The notes under the pieces were generated by a model that had not been told where the DNA came from, searched no databases, and saw only the letters and a program-made list of their open reading frames with translations. Of a DNA stretch of 64,000 nt, positions 42,224-51,002 are shown piece after piece. Numbering within the stretch: position 1 is the first letter of the stretch; every line of letters begins with the position of its first letter. The position numbers and the translations under genes are program-made. This DNA is from Kaustia mangrovi (GTDB taxonomy: Bacteria; Pseudomonadota; Alphaproteobacteria; Rhizobiales; Im1), in assembly GCF_015482775.1 (NCBI RefSeq), contig NZ_CP058214.1, positions 3,896,501-3,960,500 on the forward strand, written 5' to 3'.

Positions 42224-42273
42224 GGCACCGGCCCGCTCCCCCACCCGGCCACCCAAAGGAGCGGGCCGGTGCC
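42224..42273 (+). terminator. Long hairpin between genes J and I
   Basis: Perfect 16-bp arms GGCACCGGCCCGCTCC / GGAGCGGGCCGGTGCC with an 18-base loop; TTGTG follows. It lacks a proper T-run, so it may pause RNA polymerase or protect upstream mRNA rather than end transcription. Confidence 0.5.
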
Positions 42274-42299
42274 TTGTGCCCCATTGAGCGGAGGGGCCG

Positions 42300-43412
42300 A
42301 TGAGTGCGCACCTCCTGCCGCCCAATGCCACGGAGCTCGACAAGGCCTTCTCGCTCACCTTCGACCCGGCGCCCGAGCTCACCCCGGCCATCGACGCCAT
42401 GCGTGGGGCGAAGCTCGTCGCGCCGCCGCCGAGCTGGCTGCCCTGGCTGGTCTACGAGTACGGGCTCGGTGAGCTCACGCCCTACGTCCCCAATCTCTAC
42501 GACCTGATCCGCGAGGGGATCGACTGGCAGCGGATCCGGGGAACGCCCGCGGCCCTTGCCATGGGGCTCGGCTGGATCGGCTATGCGGGCGATATCGAGG
42601 AATGGCCGACCCGGCGGCGCGCCTGGAGCCGCTTCCAGCTCCGGCTCGACCGGGTACGCGATACGGAAGACCCCGACCTTGACCGCATCGAGGGCATCGC
42701 CACGCTCTCCCCGCCGCTGCGCTCGCGCTTCTGGCGCGGGTTTCACGGCTATGACGTCCGGCCGCTGGACTGGAGCTGGCAGCGCTGGAGCGGTGCGCGC
42801 TGGGCGTCCTTCTCCGGCGTGCGCCTCCGCGAGGGCGGCCCCAAATGGTCCTTCGAGCGCACTCACGATGTGGACCGCACGCTGACGCAAGGCGAGCTCG
42901 AGGCGGTCGGCGCCTGGATCGAGCCGACCGGCGGGGCGAGCCTCTCCTGGGGGCCGTTCCCGTGGACAACACCCGGCATCGCCTGGACCGACAGCGGCGA
43001 GGAGGCCCGCCGGCGCGCCATCGCCGCCAATCTGGCCGCCCGCGACATCTATGTGGCGCTGATCGACGGCAACGACCAGGTGATCGGCTATCGCCGGGCG
43101 CGCGCCGTCCATGCCGTCTCGCTCGAAGCGGCCGGCGCTTACGAGGTCGACGGGGTGCGCTGGTCGCCGGACGCGGAGGGCAAGGCCGTCTATGTGGAGG
43201 CGCTGACCGGCTTCGGAGATGGCGCCGGGTCGACCGTCGCGGCCGTCGCGCTCGCCTTCGATGCCGCACCCGTCGATCCCGCCCGGCCGGGCCTTCTCTG
43301 GGCCGGCCCCGGCGAGCTCTCCACGCCCACCGGCCTCGTCGCCGAGACCCCGATCGCCATCGCGCTCGGGGAGACCGTGCGCGAGCGCATCCGATTCATC
43401 CTGAGGAGCTGA
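42300..43412 (+). CDS. Tail protein I (P2 gpI / Mu gp48-like)
   Basis: 370 aa. N-terminal ~190 residues fit tail protein I (LLPPNATELDKAFSLTF, LPWLVYEYGLGELTPYVPNL, YDLIREGIDWQRIRGTPAAL). The C-terminal ~180 residues are an added beta-rich region unlike short P2 gpI, perhaps binding the fibre. GGAGGGG precedes the ATG. Confidence 0.82.
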   Translation: MSAHLLPPNATELDKAFSLTFDPAPELTPAIDAMRGAKLVAPPPSWLPWLVYEYGLGELTPYVPNLYDLIREGIDWQRIRGTPAALAMGLGWIGYAGDIEEWPTRRRAWSRFQLRLDRVRDTEDPDLDRIEGIATLSPPLRSRFWRGFHGYDVRPLDWSWQRWSGARWASFSGVRLREGGPKWSFERTHDVDRTLTQGELEAVGAWIEPTGGASLSWGPFPWTTPGIAWTDSGEEARRRAIAANLAARDIYVALIDGNDQVIGYRRARAVHAVSLEAAGAYEVDGVRWSPDAEGKAVYVEALTGFGDGAGSTVAAVALAFDAAPVDPARPGLLWAGPGELSTPTGLVAETPIAIALGETVRERIRFILRS

Positions 43413-43417
43413 CCCCA

Positions 43418-46400
43418 ATGGCCCACGAGCACCGCTCCGGACTTTCCGACGCCTATGACCGCATTGCCGAGCGGCCCCACCATGCCCGGCTGGTCTTCCG
43501 CGAGAACCGGCTCGGCCAGGCGGCCGAGCTCAACGAGCTCCAGTCCATCGCCGAGGCGCGAGGGCAACGCATCGGCAATCTGATCGGGCGCGACGGCGAC
43601 CGGGTGGAGGGCGCGGAGATCGTCGTCGACGCGCAAGCCGGAATAGTGACGCTCACTGCCGGCCGCGTCTATCTGCGCGGCGATGTGCGCGCCGTCTCCG
43701 AGGCGGTGCTCGCCGGCGTCCCCATGGCGGGCGATGTCCGCATCGGCGTGCGCTACCGGGTGAGCGTCGTCACCGAGGTGGAGGATCCCGAACTGACGGG
43801 GCTCGCGCCCGGCACGGACGCGGAGGGCGAGCCGGGCGCGGCGCGCGAGGTGGAGAGCGTCGTCTGGGGCTTCGAGGGCGACGGGCTCGCCGGCGAGCTT
43901 TACGGCGTCTATCTGCTGCGCGACGGCGTTGCCATCGACCAGACGCCGCCGCCCAACCTCTCCGGCGTCAATGCGGCCATCGCGCAATATGACCGCGACG
44001 CCAACGGCAACTATATCGTGGAGGGCTGCCGGGTGACGGCGCTCGGCAAGGTGGGCGGGGACCGGATCTTCGCGATCTCCGAGGGCGTCGCGAACATCAT
44101 GGGGTTCAAGCGGACGCGGCACGTCGCCTTGAGGCATGCCGAGCCGGAGGCGTTCGACGCCGGCGTGGTCGATGCCGAGCCCCACACTTTTGCCGATGGC
44201 GGCTCGGGCACCGTGACCATTCCGCTCTCGCACACGCCCGTCGCCTCTATCCTCAATGCCATCGTCACGAAAGAGGTGACGGAGAGCGTCGTGCACGGCG
44301 CGGTCTCCGGCGCGAGCGACGAGCTCGGCAACACCTCCGTCACGGAGATCGTCTCGGTGACGCAAGGGGGAACCACCTATGCGGAGGGTGCCGACTACAC
44401 CCTCAATGCCGACCGAGTCGACTGGTCGGCCGGCGGCGACGAGCCGGCGCCCGGCTCGAGCTACGACGTGACCTATCGCTATCTCGACGCGGTGGTGCCC
44501 GACACTTTCGACGACGACACGGTCACGCTCTCCGGCGGCGTGACGGGCGCGACCGTGCTCGTCTCCTACGAGTGGAAGCTGCCGCGCGTGGATCTCCTCT
44601 GCCTCGACCAGGATGGCAACGCGGTCTATCTCAAGGGCGTTTCCGCGCGCTCGCGGCCGACCGCCCCCGTCGCGCCGGTCACGCTCCTGCCGCTGGCGGA
44701 GATCTCCAATGGCTGGCGGGGCAAGCCGGCGGTCGCCAATACCGGCGTGCGCTCAGTGCATTACGACGTGCTCTGGCGTTATCTCAACCGTCTCGTCGAC
44801 GCGCTCGACCTGATCGCGCTGGAGCGCCTGCGCCGCGACATCGACTCGCGCGAACCGGTGGCCAAGAAGGGCGTCTTCGTCGATCCCTTCACCTCCGACC
44901 GCTACCGCGATGCCGGCGAGGCGCAGTCCGCGGCCGTCTTTTCCGGCGCCATGCAGCTCGCCGTCGACCCGACCTTCTATGCGCCGCCACTCGCCGCCCC
45001 CGTCACGCTCGACTGGACGGAAGAGGTCGTGATCGCCCAGGAGCTCGCGACCGCGTGCCAGAAGATCAATCCTTACGCCAATTTCACGCCGCTGCCGGCC
45101 GGCCTGGCGCTCGATCCGGCAGCCGACTTCTGGGTCGAGCACGAGACCGAATGGACGTCGCCGGTCTCGCGCCAGTTCGGCTCCGGCTCGCGGACCCGCA
45201 CGACGACGCGCGACGAGCTGGTCGACGAGCGCGAGGAGCTGCTCGAGTTCCTGCGCGAGATCGACGTCGGTTTCCAGATCTCCGGCTTCGGCCCTGGCGA
45301 GGAGCTCGACAGCCTCACCTTCGACGGCATCGACGTCACCCCCGCCGGTCCGCTTGCCGCCGATGCGCAAGGCGAGATTGCCGGCAGCTTTGCGATCCCC
45401 GCGAATGTGACGGCCGGCCAGAAGCTCGTGCGCGCGGAGGGTGCCGGCGGGGCCTTCGCCGAGGCCGCATTCGTCGGCCAGGGCGTCGTCGAGATCGACG
45501 TCATGAGGCGCGTCACCACGACCAGGCGCAGCCAGCCGAGCCGCTCCACGCGCCGGTCCATGTCCGGCGAGACGGGCGGCGGCGGAGCCGGCGCGGACCC
45601 GATCGCGCAGACCTTCATCCTGCCCGAGCCGCGCCATGTCGCCGGCGTGGATCTCAAATTCTGCCTGATCGGCGACACGGCAAACGGCGTGCTCGTCCAG
45701 CTCGTCACCGTGGAGAACGGCATCCCGACCACGGAAGTGATCGCCGAGGCCTTCGTGAACATGGCCACCGTGGTGCTCGACCAGTGGACGGCGATCCGCT
45801 TCCCGCTGCCCGTCTTCCTGCCGGCGGACCGGGAGTATGCGTTTGTCGTGAAGACCGACGATGCCGACCATTCCATCGCCATCGGCCGGGTGGGCGACTT
45901 CGACGCGGAGGCTCAGGAGTGGGTCTCCGCCCAGCCCTACAGCGTCGGCGTCATGCTGTCGTCGTCCAACGCCCGCACCTGGACGCCGCATCAGGCCGAG
46001 GACGTCACCTTCCGCCTCGTCGCCGCTGCCTTCGCCCCCGCCACCAAGGTGGTCGATCTCGGCCAGCACGATCTCGTCGACGCCTCCGACCTCATGGCGC
46101 GCGCGACCGTGGAGCTGCCGACGGCGGAGGCGCGCATGCAGTTCGAGATCGAGCGCGCCGACGGCTCGGTCACCCGGCTCGAGCCCGGCCAGGTCTGGGA
46201 GCTCGACCAATACATCACCGAGACGGTCGCCCTGCGCGCCGTGCTCACCGGCACGGCGACCATCTCGCCCATCCTCTATCCGGGCGTGCTCCTGGTCGCC
46301 GGCAAGATCCGCACCGAGGGCTCCTACGTCTCCCGCGCCTTCGCGATGGGCACCGGCATCCGGCTCGCCTCTTACCTCAAGGCGCTCCTGCCGGCGGGCT

Positions 46401-46606
46401 CCGGCCTCACGGTCGAGGTCGATGCCGGCGACGGCAACTGGCAGGCGGTCCCCTCCGGCGGCTCGACGCTCATCGAGGACGGATGGACGGAGAGGGAATA
46501 CGAGCTCAACCCCCATAGCGCGCAGGAGGGCCGGCTGCGGCTGACGCTGACCGGCGGGCCGGCCGCCCGGCCCGCGGTCGCCGACCTGCGCGCGGTCTCG
46601 ATCTAG
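43418..46606 (+). CDS. Large tail protein, DUF4815-like, likely fibre or baseplate-associated
   Basis: 1062 aa, the largest phage gene. The N-terminal ~320 residues match the DUF4815 pattern (RLVFRENRLGQAAELNELQS, then GRVYLRGDVRAVSEA). A beta-rich middle follows; near 700-720 lies an Arg/Ser-rich linker (TTRRSQPSRSTRRSMSGE) and then a lectin-like beta-sandwich region (QTFILPEPRHVAGVDLKFCL, VFLPADREYAFVVKTDD). GAGGAG precedes the ATG at 43418. Probably a host-adhesion structure. Confidence 0.78.
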   Translation: MAHEHRSGLSDAYDRIAERPHHARLVFRENRLGQAAELNELQSIAEARGQRIGNLIGRDGDRVEGAEIVVDAQAGIVTLTAGRVYLRGDVRAVSEAVLAGVPMAGDVRIGVRYRVSVVTEVEDPELTGLAPGTDAEGEPGAAREVESVVWGFEGDGLAGELYGVYLLRDGVAIDQTPPPNLSGVNAAIAQYDRDANGNYIVEGCRVTALGKVGGDRIFAISEGVANIMGFKRTRHVALRHAEPEAFDAGVVDAEPHTFADGGSGTVTIPLSHTPVASILNAIVTKEVTESVVHGAVSGASDELGNTSVTEIVSVTQGGTTYAEGADYTLNADRVDWSAGGDEPAPGSSYDVTYRYLDAVVPDTFDDDTVTLSGGVTGATVLVSYEWKLPRVDLLCLDQDGNAVYLKGVSARSRPTAPVAPVTLLPLAEISNGWRGKPAVANTGVRSVHYDVLWRYLNRLVDALDLIALERLRRDIDSREPVAKKGVFVDPFTSDRYRDAGEAQSAAVFSGAMQLAVDPTFYAPPLAAPVTLDWTEEVVIAQELATACQKINPYANFTPLPAGLALDPAADFWVEHETEWTSPVSRQFGSGSRTRTTTRDELVDEREELLEFLREIDVGFQISGFGPGEELDSLTFDGIDVTPAGPLAADAQGEIAGSFAIPANVTAGQKLVRAEGAGGAFAEAAFVGQGVVEIDVMRRVTTTRRSQPSRSTRRSMSGETGGGGAGADPIAQTFILPEPRHVAGVDLKFCLIGDTANGVLVQLVTVENGIPTTEVIAEAFVNMATVVLDQWTAIRFPLPVFLPADREYAFVVKTDDADHSIAIGRVGDFDAEAQEWVSAQPYSVGVMLSSSNARTWTPHQAEDVTFRLVAAAFAPATKVVDLGQHDLVDASDLMARATVELPTAEARMQFEIERADGSVTRLEPGQVWELDQYITETVALRAVLTGTATISPILYPGVLLVAGKIRTEGSYVSRAFAMGTGIRLASYLKALLPAGSGLTVEVDAGDGNWQAVPSGGSTLIEDGWTEREYELNPHSAQEGRLRLTLTGGPAARPAVADLRAVSI

Positions 46607-46620
46607 AGGAGGCGGTGCCC

Positions 46621-47472
46621 ATGGCCATCATCGACAACAGGACGCCCGCGCAAGACTATCTTCTGCCCGATGGCGCCAATGACCTGGAGGACGATGTCCT
46701 CCGGCTCGTCGCCGCGCTGTCGGCCATCGACACCGACGTGGCGGCGATCCTCGCCTCGCTCGCCGGCAAGGCGGATGTGGGGCATGGCCACGCCATCGGC
46801 GACATTGCCGGCCTCCAGGGCGCGCTCGACGGCAAGATGGATGCCGGCGCGACCTTCACTCTGGACGGCCTCTCCGACGTCGACGTGGCGGGTGCGGCGA
46901 ACAACCAGGTGCTGATGCGTTCCGCCGGCCAGTGGATCCCGGCGAGCCTCGACGCCGCTCATATCGTCTCCGGCACCTTCGCCGAGGCGCGCATGCCGGC
47001 CTATCTCACATCGGCCGCGCTCGGGAACTCCTTCGCGCCCCTCTCGCACACCCATGCGATCGCCGGCGTGACGGGCCTCCAGACCGCGCTCGACGCCAAG
47101 GGCAGCCTCGCCTCGCCGGGCCTGTGGTCGGCGGTGCAGTTCGGCGGCGTGCAGCCGCTCGCCGACGGCGCCAGCGTCACGCCGGACATGAATGGCGGCC
47201 AGCACTGGTACTGGCTACTCGGCGCGGACGGCAACCTGCTCGAGGCGCCGGCCAACCTGCCCGCCGCCGGCACGGCCTCGGGCGCCGGCATTCTGGAGAT
47301 CGCGATGTCGGGCGGCGCCTTCGTCCCGGCCTTCGATGCCATCTACAAGCAGGCCGATGGCGAGTCCGTCGACCCGCCGGCGAGCGCGGACGGCGAGACC
47401 ACGCTCTATTCCTGGCTGCTCACCGCCGGCGGCGCGATCGTGCTCACAAAGATCGGGGACGGCCTCGCATGA
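46621..47472 (+). CDS. Tail fibre protein
   Basis: 283 aa. Two copies of a fibre shaft repeat: HGHAIGDIAGLQGALDGKMD and SHTHAIAGVTGLQTALDAKG, as in phage collar/fibre proteins. Beta-rich C-terminal domain (GGQHWYWLLGADGNLLEA; DAIYKQADGESV). GAGGAGG upstream. Probable receptor-binding fibre. Confidence 0.8.
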   Translation: MAIIDNRTPAQDYLLPDGANDLEDDVLRLVAALSAIDTDVAAILASLAGKADVGHGHAIGDIAGLQGALDGKMDAGATFTLDGLSDVDVAGAANNQVLMRSAGQWIPASLDAAHIVSGTFAEARMPAYLTSAALGNSFAPLSHTHAIAGVTGLQTALDAKGSLASPGLWSAVQFGGVQPLADGASVTPDMNGGQHWYWLLGADGNLLEAPANLPAAGTASGAGILEIAMSGGAFVPAFDAIYKQADGESVDPPASADGETTLYSWLLTAGGAIVLTKIGDGLA

Positions 47473-48176
47473 CGGTGCTCGCGCCTTACTACACGCTCGC
47501 CACGCCCCGGCTCTCGGGCTTCCTCTATATCGGCGACGATATGCAGACCAATGCGGCCAACCAGGCTTCCATGCTGTTTCCGGCAATGCCGATCGGCAAG
47601 CCGCAGGCCGACCGGCTCGTCATCTCGCTGCTCATGTCGTCGCGCTATTCGAGCGAGGGCCAATCGGGGAGTAACTCCTGGATCGAGGACGCCTTCATCG
47701 GCGGCGTGGCGGCGACGCGCAATGACGGCATTTCCTCCACCGAAAGGGCGCCAACCGCCATCGCCTCGCGAATCGTGCCCACGGGCCGCACGGCCGACAT
47801 TGCCTACACGCTGCACAACCCGCAGCGCGGAGCGGCTGTCGGCGTCGGAGTTTTCTACGGGCTGTCCTCCGATGTCGCCGCCGACAGCGACCGGCTGCGC
47901 TTCTCGTCCGATCACACGCCGAGCCTGGCGATCACTATCCCCGCCGGCGGCATCGGTCTCTGGTCGGTCGGCATCGGAAACGACAGGGACTCGACACTGG
48001 CCTGGACCGGCGCGCCCGAAATCGCCCGCCGGGTCGATCCGGGATCCTTCGTCTGGTCGGCCGCCCTGGTCGTCAACGACACCGGAAGCGATCTTGTCGA
48101 TCACGTGGCCGAAGCGAGCTGGACCTTCGACTCGCCGTGCACCATGTGCGCCGCTTCCTTCGCGCCTGGAGCCTGA
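47469..48176 (+). CDS. Probable tail fibre tip or fibre-associated protein
   Basis: 235 aa, beta-rich with no recognised domain (LSGFLYIGDDMQTNAANQAS; VISLLMSSRYSSEGQSGSN; TIPAGGIGLWSVGIGNDRDS). ATGA overlap with the fibre gene suggests a fibre tip, fibre chaperone or adhesin. Confidence 0.6.
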   Translation: MTVLAPYYTLATPRLSGFLYIGDDMQTNAANQASMLFPAMPIGKPQADRLVISLLMSSRYSSEGQSGSNSWIEDAFIGGVAATRNDGISSTERAPTAIASRIVPTGRTADIAYTLHNPQRGAAVGVGVFYGLSSDVAADSDRLRFSSDHTPSLAITIPAGGIGLWSVGIGNDRDSTLAWTGAPEIARRVDPGSFVWSAALVVNDTGSDLVDHVAEASWTFDSPCTMCAASFAPGA

Positions 48177-48180
48177 GCCC

Positions 48181-48477
48181 ATGCCTGCCTGGATCCGAGC
48201 CATAGGACGGGATGCGCTCCTTCATGCCGCCGCTGCCGCTGTCCTCACCGTCGCGATCGGCCTGGCCGAGCTGGCGTTTGGCACGCTCACCGCCTGGGGC
48301 CCGGCCATCGTGTCCTCCTGGTTCTTCCTGCGCGAGCTGACCCAGTGGCAGGCGCGCTATGCCGACAATGACGTGCGGAAGGGCTGGGCATTCTGGCGGG
48401 AGTGGAGCGCGGAGAAGCAGGCGGAGGCGTTCGTGCCGGTTGCGGCCGCTTGGGCCGTGTGGGCGGCAATCTCCTGA
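48181..48477 (+). CDS. Small membrane protein (possible holin)
   Basis: 98 aa with two or three hydrophobic segments (AAAAAVLTVAIGLAELAFG; AWGPAIVSSWFFLREL; FVPVAAAWAVWAAIS) and a short amphipathic stretch between. Size and layout fit a holin, although it is far from the endolysin. Starts four bases after the previous stop. Confidence 0.55.
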   Translation: MPAWIRAIGRDALLHAAAAAVLTVAIGLAELAFGTLTAWGPAIVSSWFFLRELTQWQARYADNDVRKGWAFWREWSAEKQAEAFVPVAAAWAVWAAIS

Positions 48478-48608
48478 CGCAATCCCGGCGCACCGGCCCT
48501 GTAGCGCAATTGCCACAGATGGGAAGAATTGCCCATCGGTACTTCGTTTTTCGAACGAGATCGGTAAAATCTGGCCTGGTAACGAGAGGGGCAGCATACG
48601 GGGATCCC

Positions 48609-49367
48609 ATGAAGAAGCTACTGTTGACAAGTGCAGCCGCCGCGGCGGTGGGTGCGTTCGTGACCACCGGCGCGCAGGCCGCAGACCTCTATGTTCCGGC
48701 ACCGCCTCCGCCGGCTCCCGTCTGGTCCTGGGCCGGCCCCTATGTCGGTGTTCATGCCGGCGTGGTTGACGGGGACATAGACGACAATCTCGGCACCAAT
48801 ACCCCGACCCCCGTTTTCACCGATGTGCGCGCTTCTGCCGGCCCCTCCACCAATGCCGACTCCATGGACCCGAACGGGATCATGGGCGGCATCCAGGCGG
48901 GCTACAATTTCCAGTTCGACAGCATCGTGCTGGGCATCGAGGGCGATGTGAGCCTCGGGGACGTCGACGACACGATCTATCCCTTCGTGCTCACCCCCGC
49001 AGACCGGATGGAAGCCCAGATGGACTGGATGGCGACGATCCGCGGCCGTCTCGGCTGGGCGATGGACCGCACGCTGTTCTATGTGACCGGCGGTATGGCC
49101 TTCACCGATCTTGAGCTGAAGGTCGACCTCGCGCGAGGTATTGACAGCGACAAGGACAAGAACTCCTATTTCGGCTGGACCGTCGGCGGCGGCGTCGAAC
49201 ACGCTTTCACCGACAATATCAGCCTGAAGGCAGAATATCTCTACACCGACTTCGGCAAGGAGAAGTTCAGCTTCTTCGGCGGCGGCATCGAGGAACCGCC
49301 CGAGGTCAGCGGCGATGCCAAGCTGAAGACCCACACCTTCCGCGTGGGCGTGAACTACCTGTTCTAG
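48609..49367 (+). CDS. Outer-membrane beta-barrel protein (Omp25/31-like), accessory gene
   Basis: 252 aa. Sec signal peptide (1-24, ending TGAQA) and a mature N-terminus DLYVPAPPPPAPVWSWAGPY typical of rhizobial Omp25/Omp31 porins; eight-stranded barrel strands such as IMGGIQAGYNFQFDSIVLGI and a terminal aromatic strand (THTFRVGVNYLF, C-terminal Phe). It has a 131-base leader of its own and a strong terminator. It would be displayed in the host outer membrane, probably altering surface or phage adsorption. Confidence 0.9.
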   Translation: MKKLLLTSAAAAAVGAFVTTGAQAADLYVPAPPPPAPVWSWAGPYVGVHAGVVDGDIDDNLGTNTPTPVFTDVRASAGPSTNADSMDPNGIMGGIQAGYNFQFDSIVLGIEGDVSLGDVDDTIYPFVLTPADRMEAQMDWMATIRGRLGWAMDRTLFYVTGGMAFTDLELKVDLARGIDSDKDKNSYFGWTVGGGVEHAFTDNISLKAEYLYTDFGKEKFSFFGGGIEEPPEVSGDAKLKTHTFRVGVNYLF

Positions 49368-49399
49368 GCGAATACCGCCCCCGGTTGTCTGGAACAGGA

Positions 49400-49434
49400 G
49401 AAAGGCCATCGGGCAACCGGTGGCCTTTCGTTTA
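49400..49434 (+). terminator. Rho-independent terminator after the outer-membrane gene
   Basis: Perfect 9-bp stem GAAAGGCCA / TGGCCTTTC with a 12-base loop, followed by GTTT. It isolates the accessory gene from the tail-sheath operon. Confidence 0.78.
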
Positions 49435-49468
49435 TGGCGGCGGGCAAGAGAGGCGCCTTCGCCGCACT

Positions 49469-49489
49469 CCCCGACACCTGTCGGGGGCA
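49469..49489 (+). promoter_or_regulatory. Late-block dyad 3 (candidate Mor/C site)
   Basis: CCCCGAC-ACCT-GTCGGGGGCA, 76 bases before the sheath ATG and directly after the terminator. Same 17 fixed positions and direction as copies at 26258 and 35983. CATCTC about 22 bases further on is a possible -10 box. Confidence 0.6.
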
Positions 49490-49565
49490 CCGCAGCGCAT
49501 CCAGATTGCGACATCTCTAGGGGAATTGCCGGAGCGTAGCCGGCGGCCTCACGGAGATCAAGCGC

Positions 49566-50990
49566 ATGACCACCGAATATCTGCACGGCGTCCGGGCGAT
49601 CGAGATCAGCGACGGCCTGCGGCCTGTGCGCCGCGCCCGCTCGTCCGTCATCGGGCTCGTCGGCACCGCGCCCGACGCCGACGCGGCGGCCTTTCCGATC
49701 AACACGCCGGTCGTAGTGGCCGGCAATACGCGCACCGCCGCGCTGCTCGGGCAGTCCGGCACGCTCGGCGACGCCATGGCCGCGATCTATGCGCAGATCG
49801 GCGCCATCGTCGTCGTGGTCCGCGTCGAGGAGGGGGGCACAGCCGAAGAGACGCTCTCCAATGTCATCGGCGACCCGCTGGCCAAGACGGGCGCTTACGC
49901 GCTCATGACCGCCGAGCAGGTGACGGGCTACAAGCCGCGCATCCTGATCGCGCCGGGCTTCACGTCCGACCGGCCGGCGACGGGTATTCAGCGCATCGAC
50001 GTGACGGCCGGTGGCACGGACTACACCGAGGCGCCGACCGTCGAGCTCGACGGCGCACCGACCGTGGCGGCGGAGGCCACCGCCGTCATCGAGAACGGCG
50101 CGGTCACGGCCGTGCTCGTCACCCAGCCGGGCCTTGGCTATGCGGCCGCGCCGACCGTGACCTTCACCGGCGGCGGCGGGGCGGACGCGACGGCGACCGC
50201 CGTGCTCGGCACGACCGCCAACCCGGTGACGGCCGCACTCACCGGCATCGCCAGCCAGCTTCGCGGCTGGGTCTTCGCGGACGGGCCGAACACGACCAAC
50301 GCGGCCGCGATCTCCGCGCGCGGCGATTACGGCTCCGACCGGCTCATGCTGTTCGATCCGCACCCGCTGGTGTGGGATACTGGCAACGACACCAACGTCA
50401 CCCGGCCGGCTTCCGCATACGCTGCCGGCGTCCAGGCTTGGGTGGATAACAAGCACGGTTTCTGGTGGCCGCTGTCGAACCGGCCGGTCAACGGCATCGT
50501 CGGTGCGACGCGGCCCATCGCCTTCTCGATCGGCGATGCCAACTCCGAGCACAATCTGCTCAACGAGAACGAGATCACGACGATCATCCGCAAGGACGGC
50601 TTCCGGTTCTTCGGGCTGCGCTCGACCGGCTCCGATCCGCTCTGGGCCTTCCTGTCGGTGCGGCGCACGGCCGACATGATCATGGACGAGATCGAGGCCT
50701 CGCATCTGTGGGCGCTCGACCGGCCGTTCTCGCAGCAGCTCGTCCGCGAGATCGTGGAGAGCGTGAACGCCTATCTGCGCACGCTGATCGTGGAGGGCGC
50801 CATCGTCGGCGGCGCGGCCTGGCTCAATCCCGATTTCAATCAGCAGTCCGACCTCGTCCAGGGCAAGCTCGCCATCGATTTCGACATCGAGCCCGTGGCG
50901 CCCATCGAGCGGCTGACCTTCCGCGTCCACCGCAACCCCGAATACTACACCGCCGCGATCGAGGAGATCGTCCGCGACCTGGCGGCCTAG
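49566..50990 (+). CDS. Tail sheath protein (Mu gpL / P2 FI-like) with an inserted beta domain
   Basis: 474 aa. N-terminal sheath part (YLHGVRAIEISDGLRPVRRA; ALLGQSGTLGDAMAAIYAQI), C-terminal sheath domain (HLWALDRPFSQQLVREIVES; PIERLTFRVHRNPEYY). Between them, at about 145-215, lies a repetitive insert (GTDYTEAPTVELDG; LGYAAAPTVTFTGG) that looks like two beta hairpin repeats probably decorating the outer sheath surface. Confidence 0.93.
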   Translation: MTTEYLHGVRAIEISDGLRPVRRARSSVIGLVGTAPDADAAAFPINTPVVVAGNTRTAALLGQSGTLGDAMAAIYAQIGAIVVVVRVEEGGTAEETLSNVIGDPLAKTGAYALMTAEQVTGYKPRILIAPGFTSDRPATGIQRIDVTAGGTDYTEAPTVELDGAPTVAAEATAVIENGAVTAVLVTQPGLGYAAAPTVTFTGGGGADATATAVLGTTANPVTAALTGIASQLRGWVFADGPNTTNAAAISARGDYGSDRLMLFDPHPLVWDTGNDTNVTRPASAYAAGVQAWVDNKHGFWWPLSNRPVNGIVGATRPIAFSIGDANSEHNLLNENEITTIIRKDGFRFFGLRSTGSDPLWAFLSVRRTADMIMDEIEASHLWALDRPFSQQLVREIVESVNAYLRTLIVEGAIVGGAAWLNPDFNQQSDLVQGKLAIDFDIEPVAPIERLTFRVHRNPEYYTAAIEEIVRDLAA

Positions 50991-51002
50991 AGGAGCTGAC
51001 GC

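Noticed and set aside
46621-48477. Invertible fibre segment with a Gin-type recombinase as in Mu
   Set aside because: No serine invertase gene and no inverted crossover sites were seen around the fibre genes.
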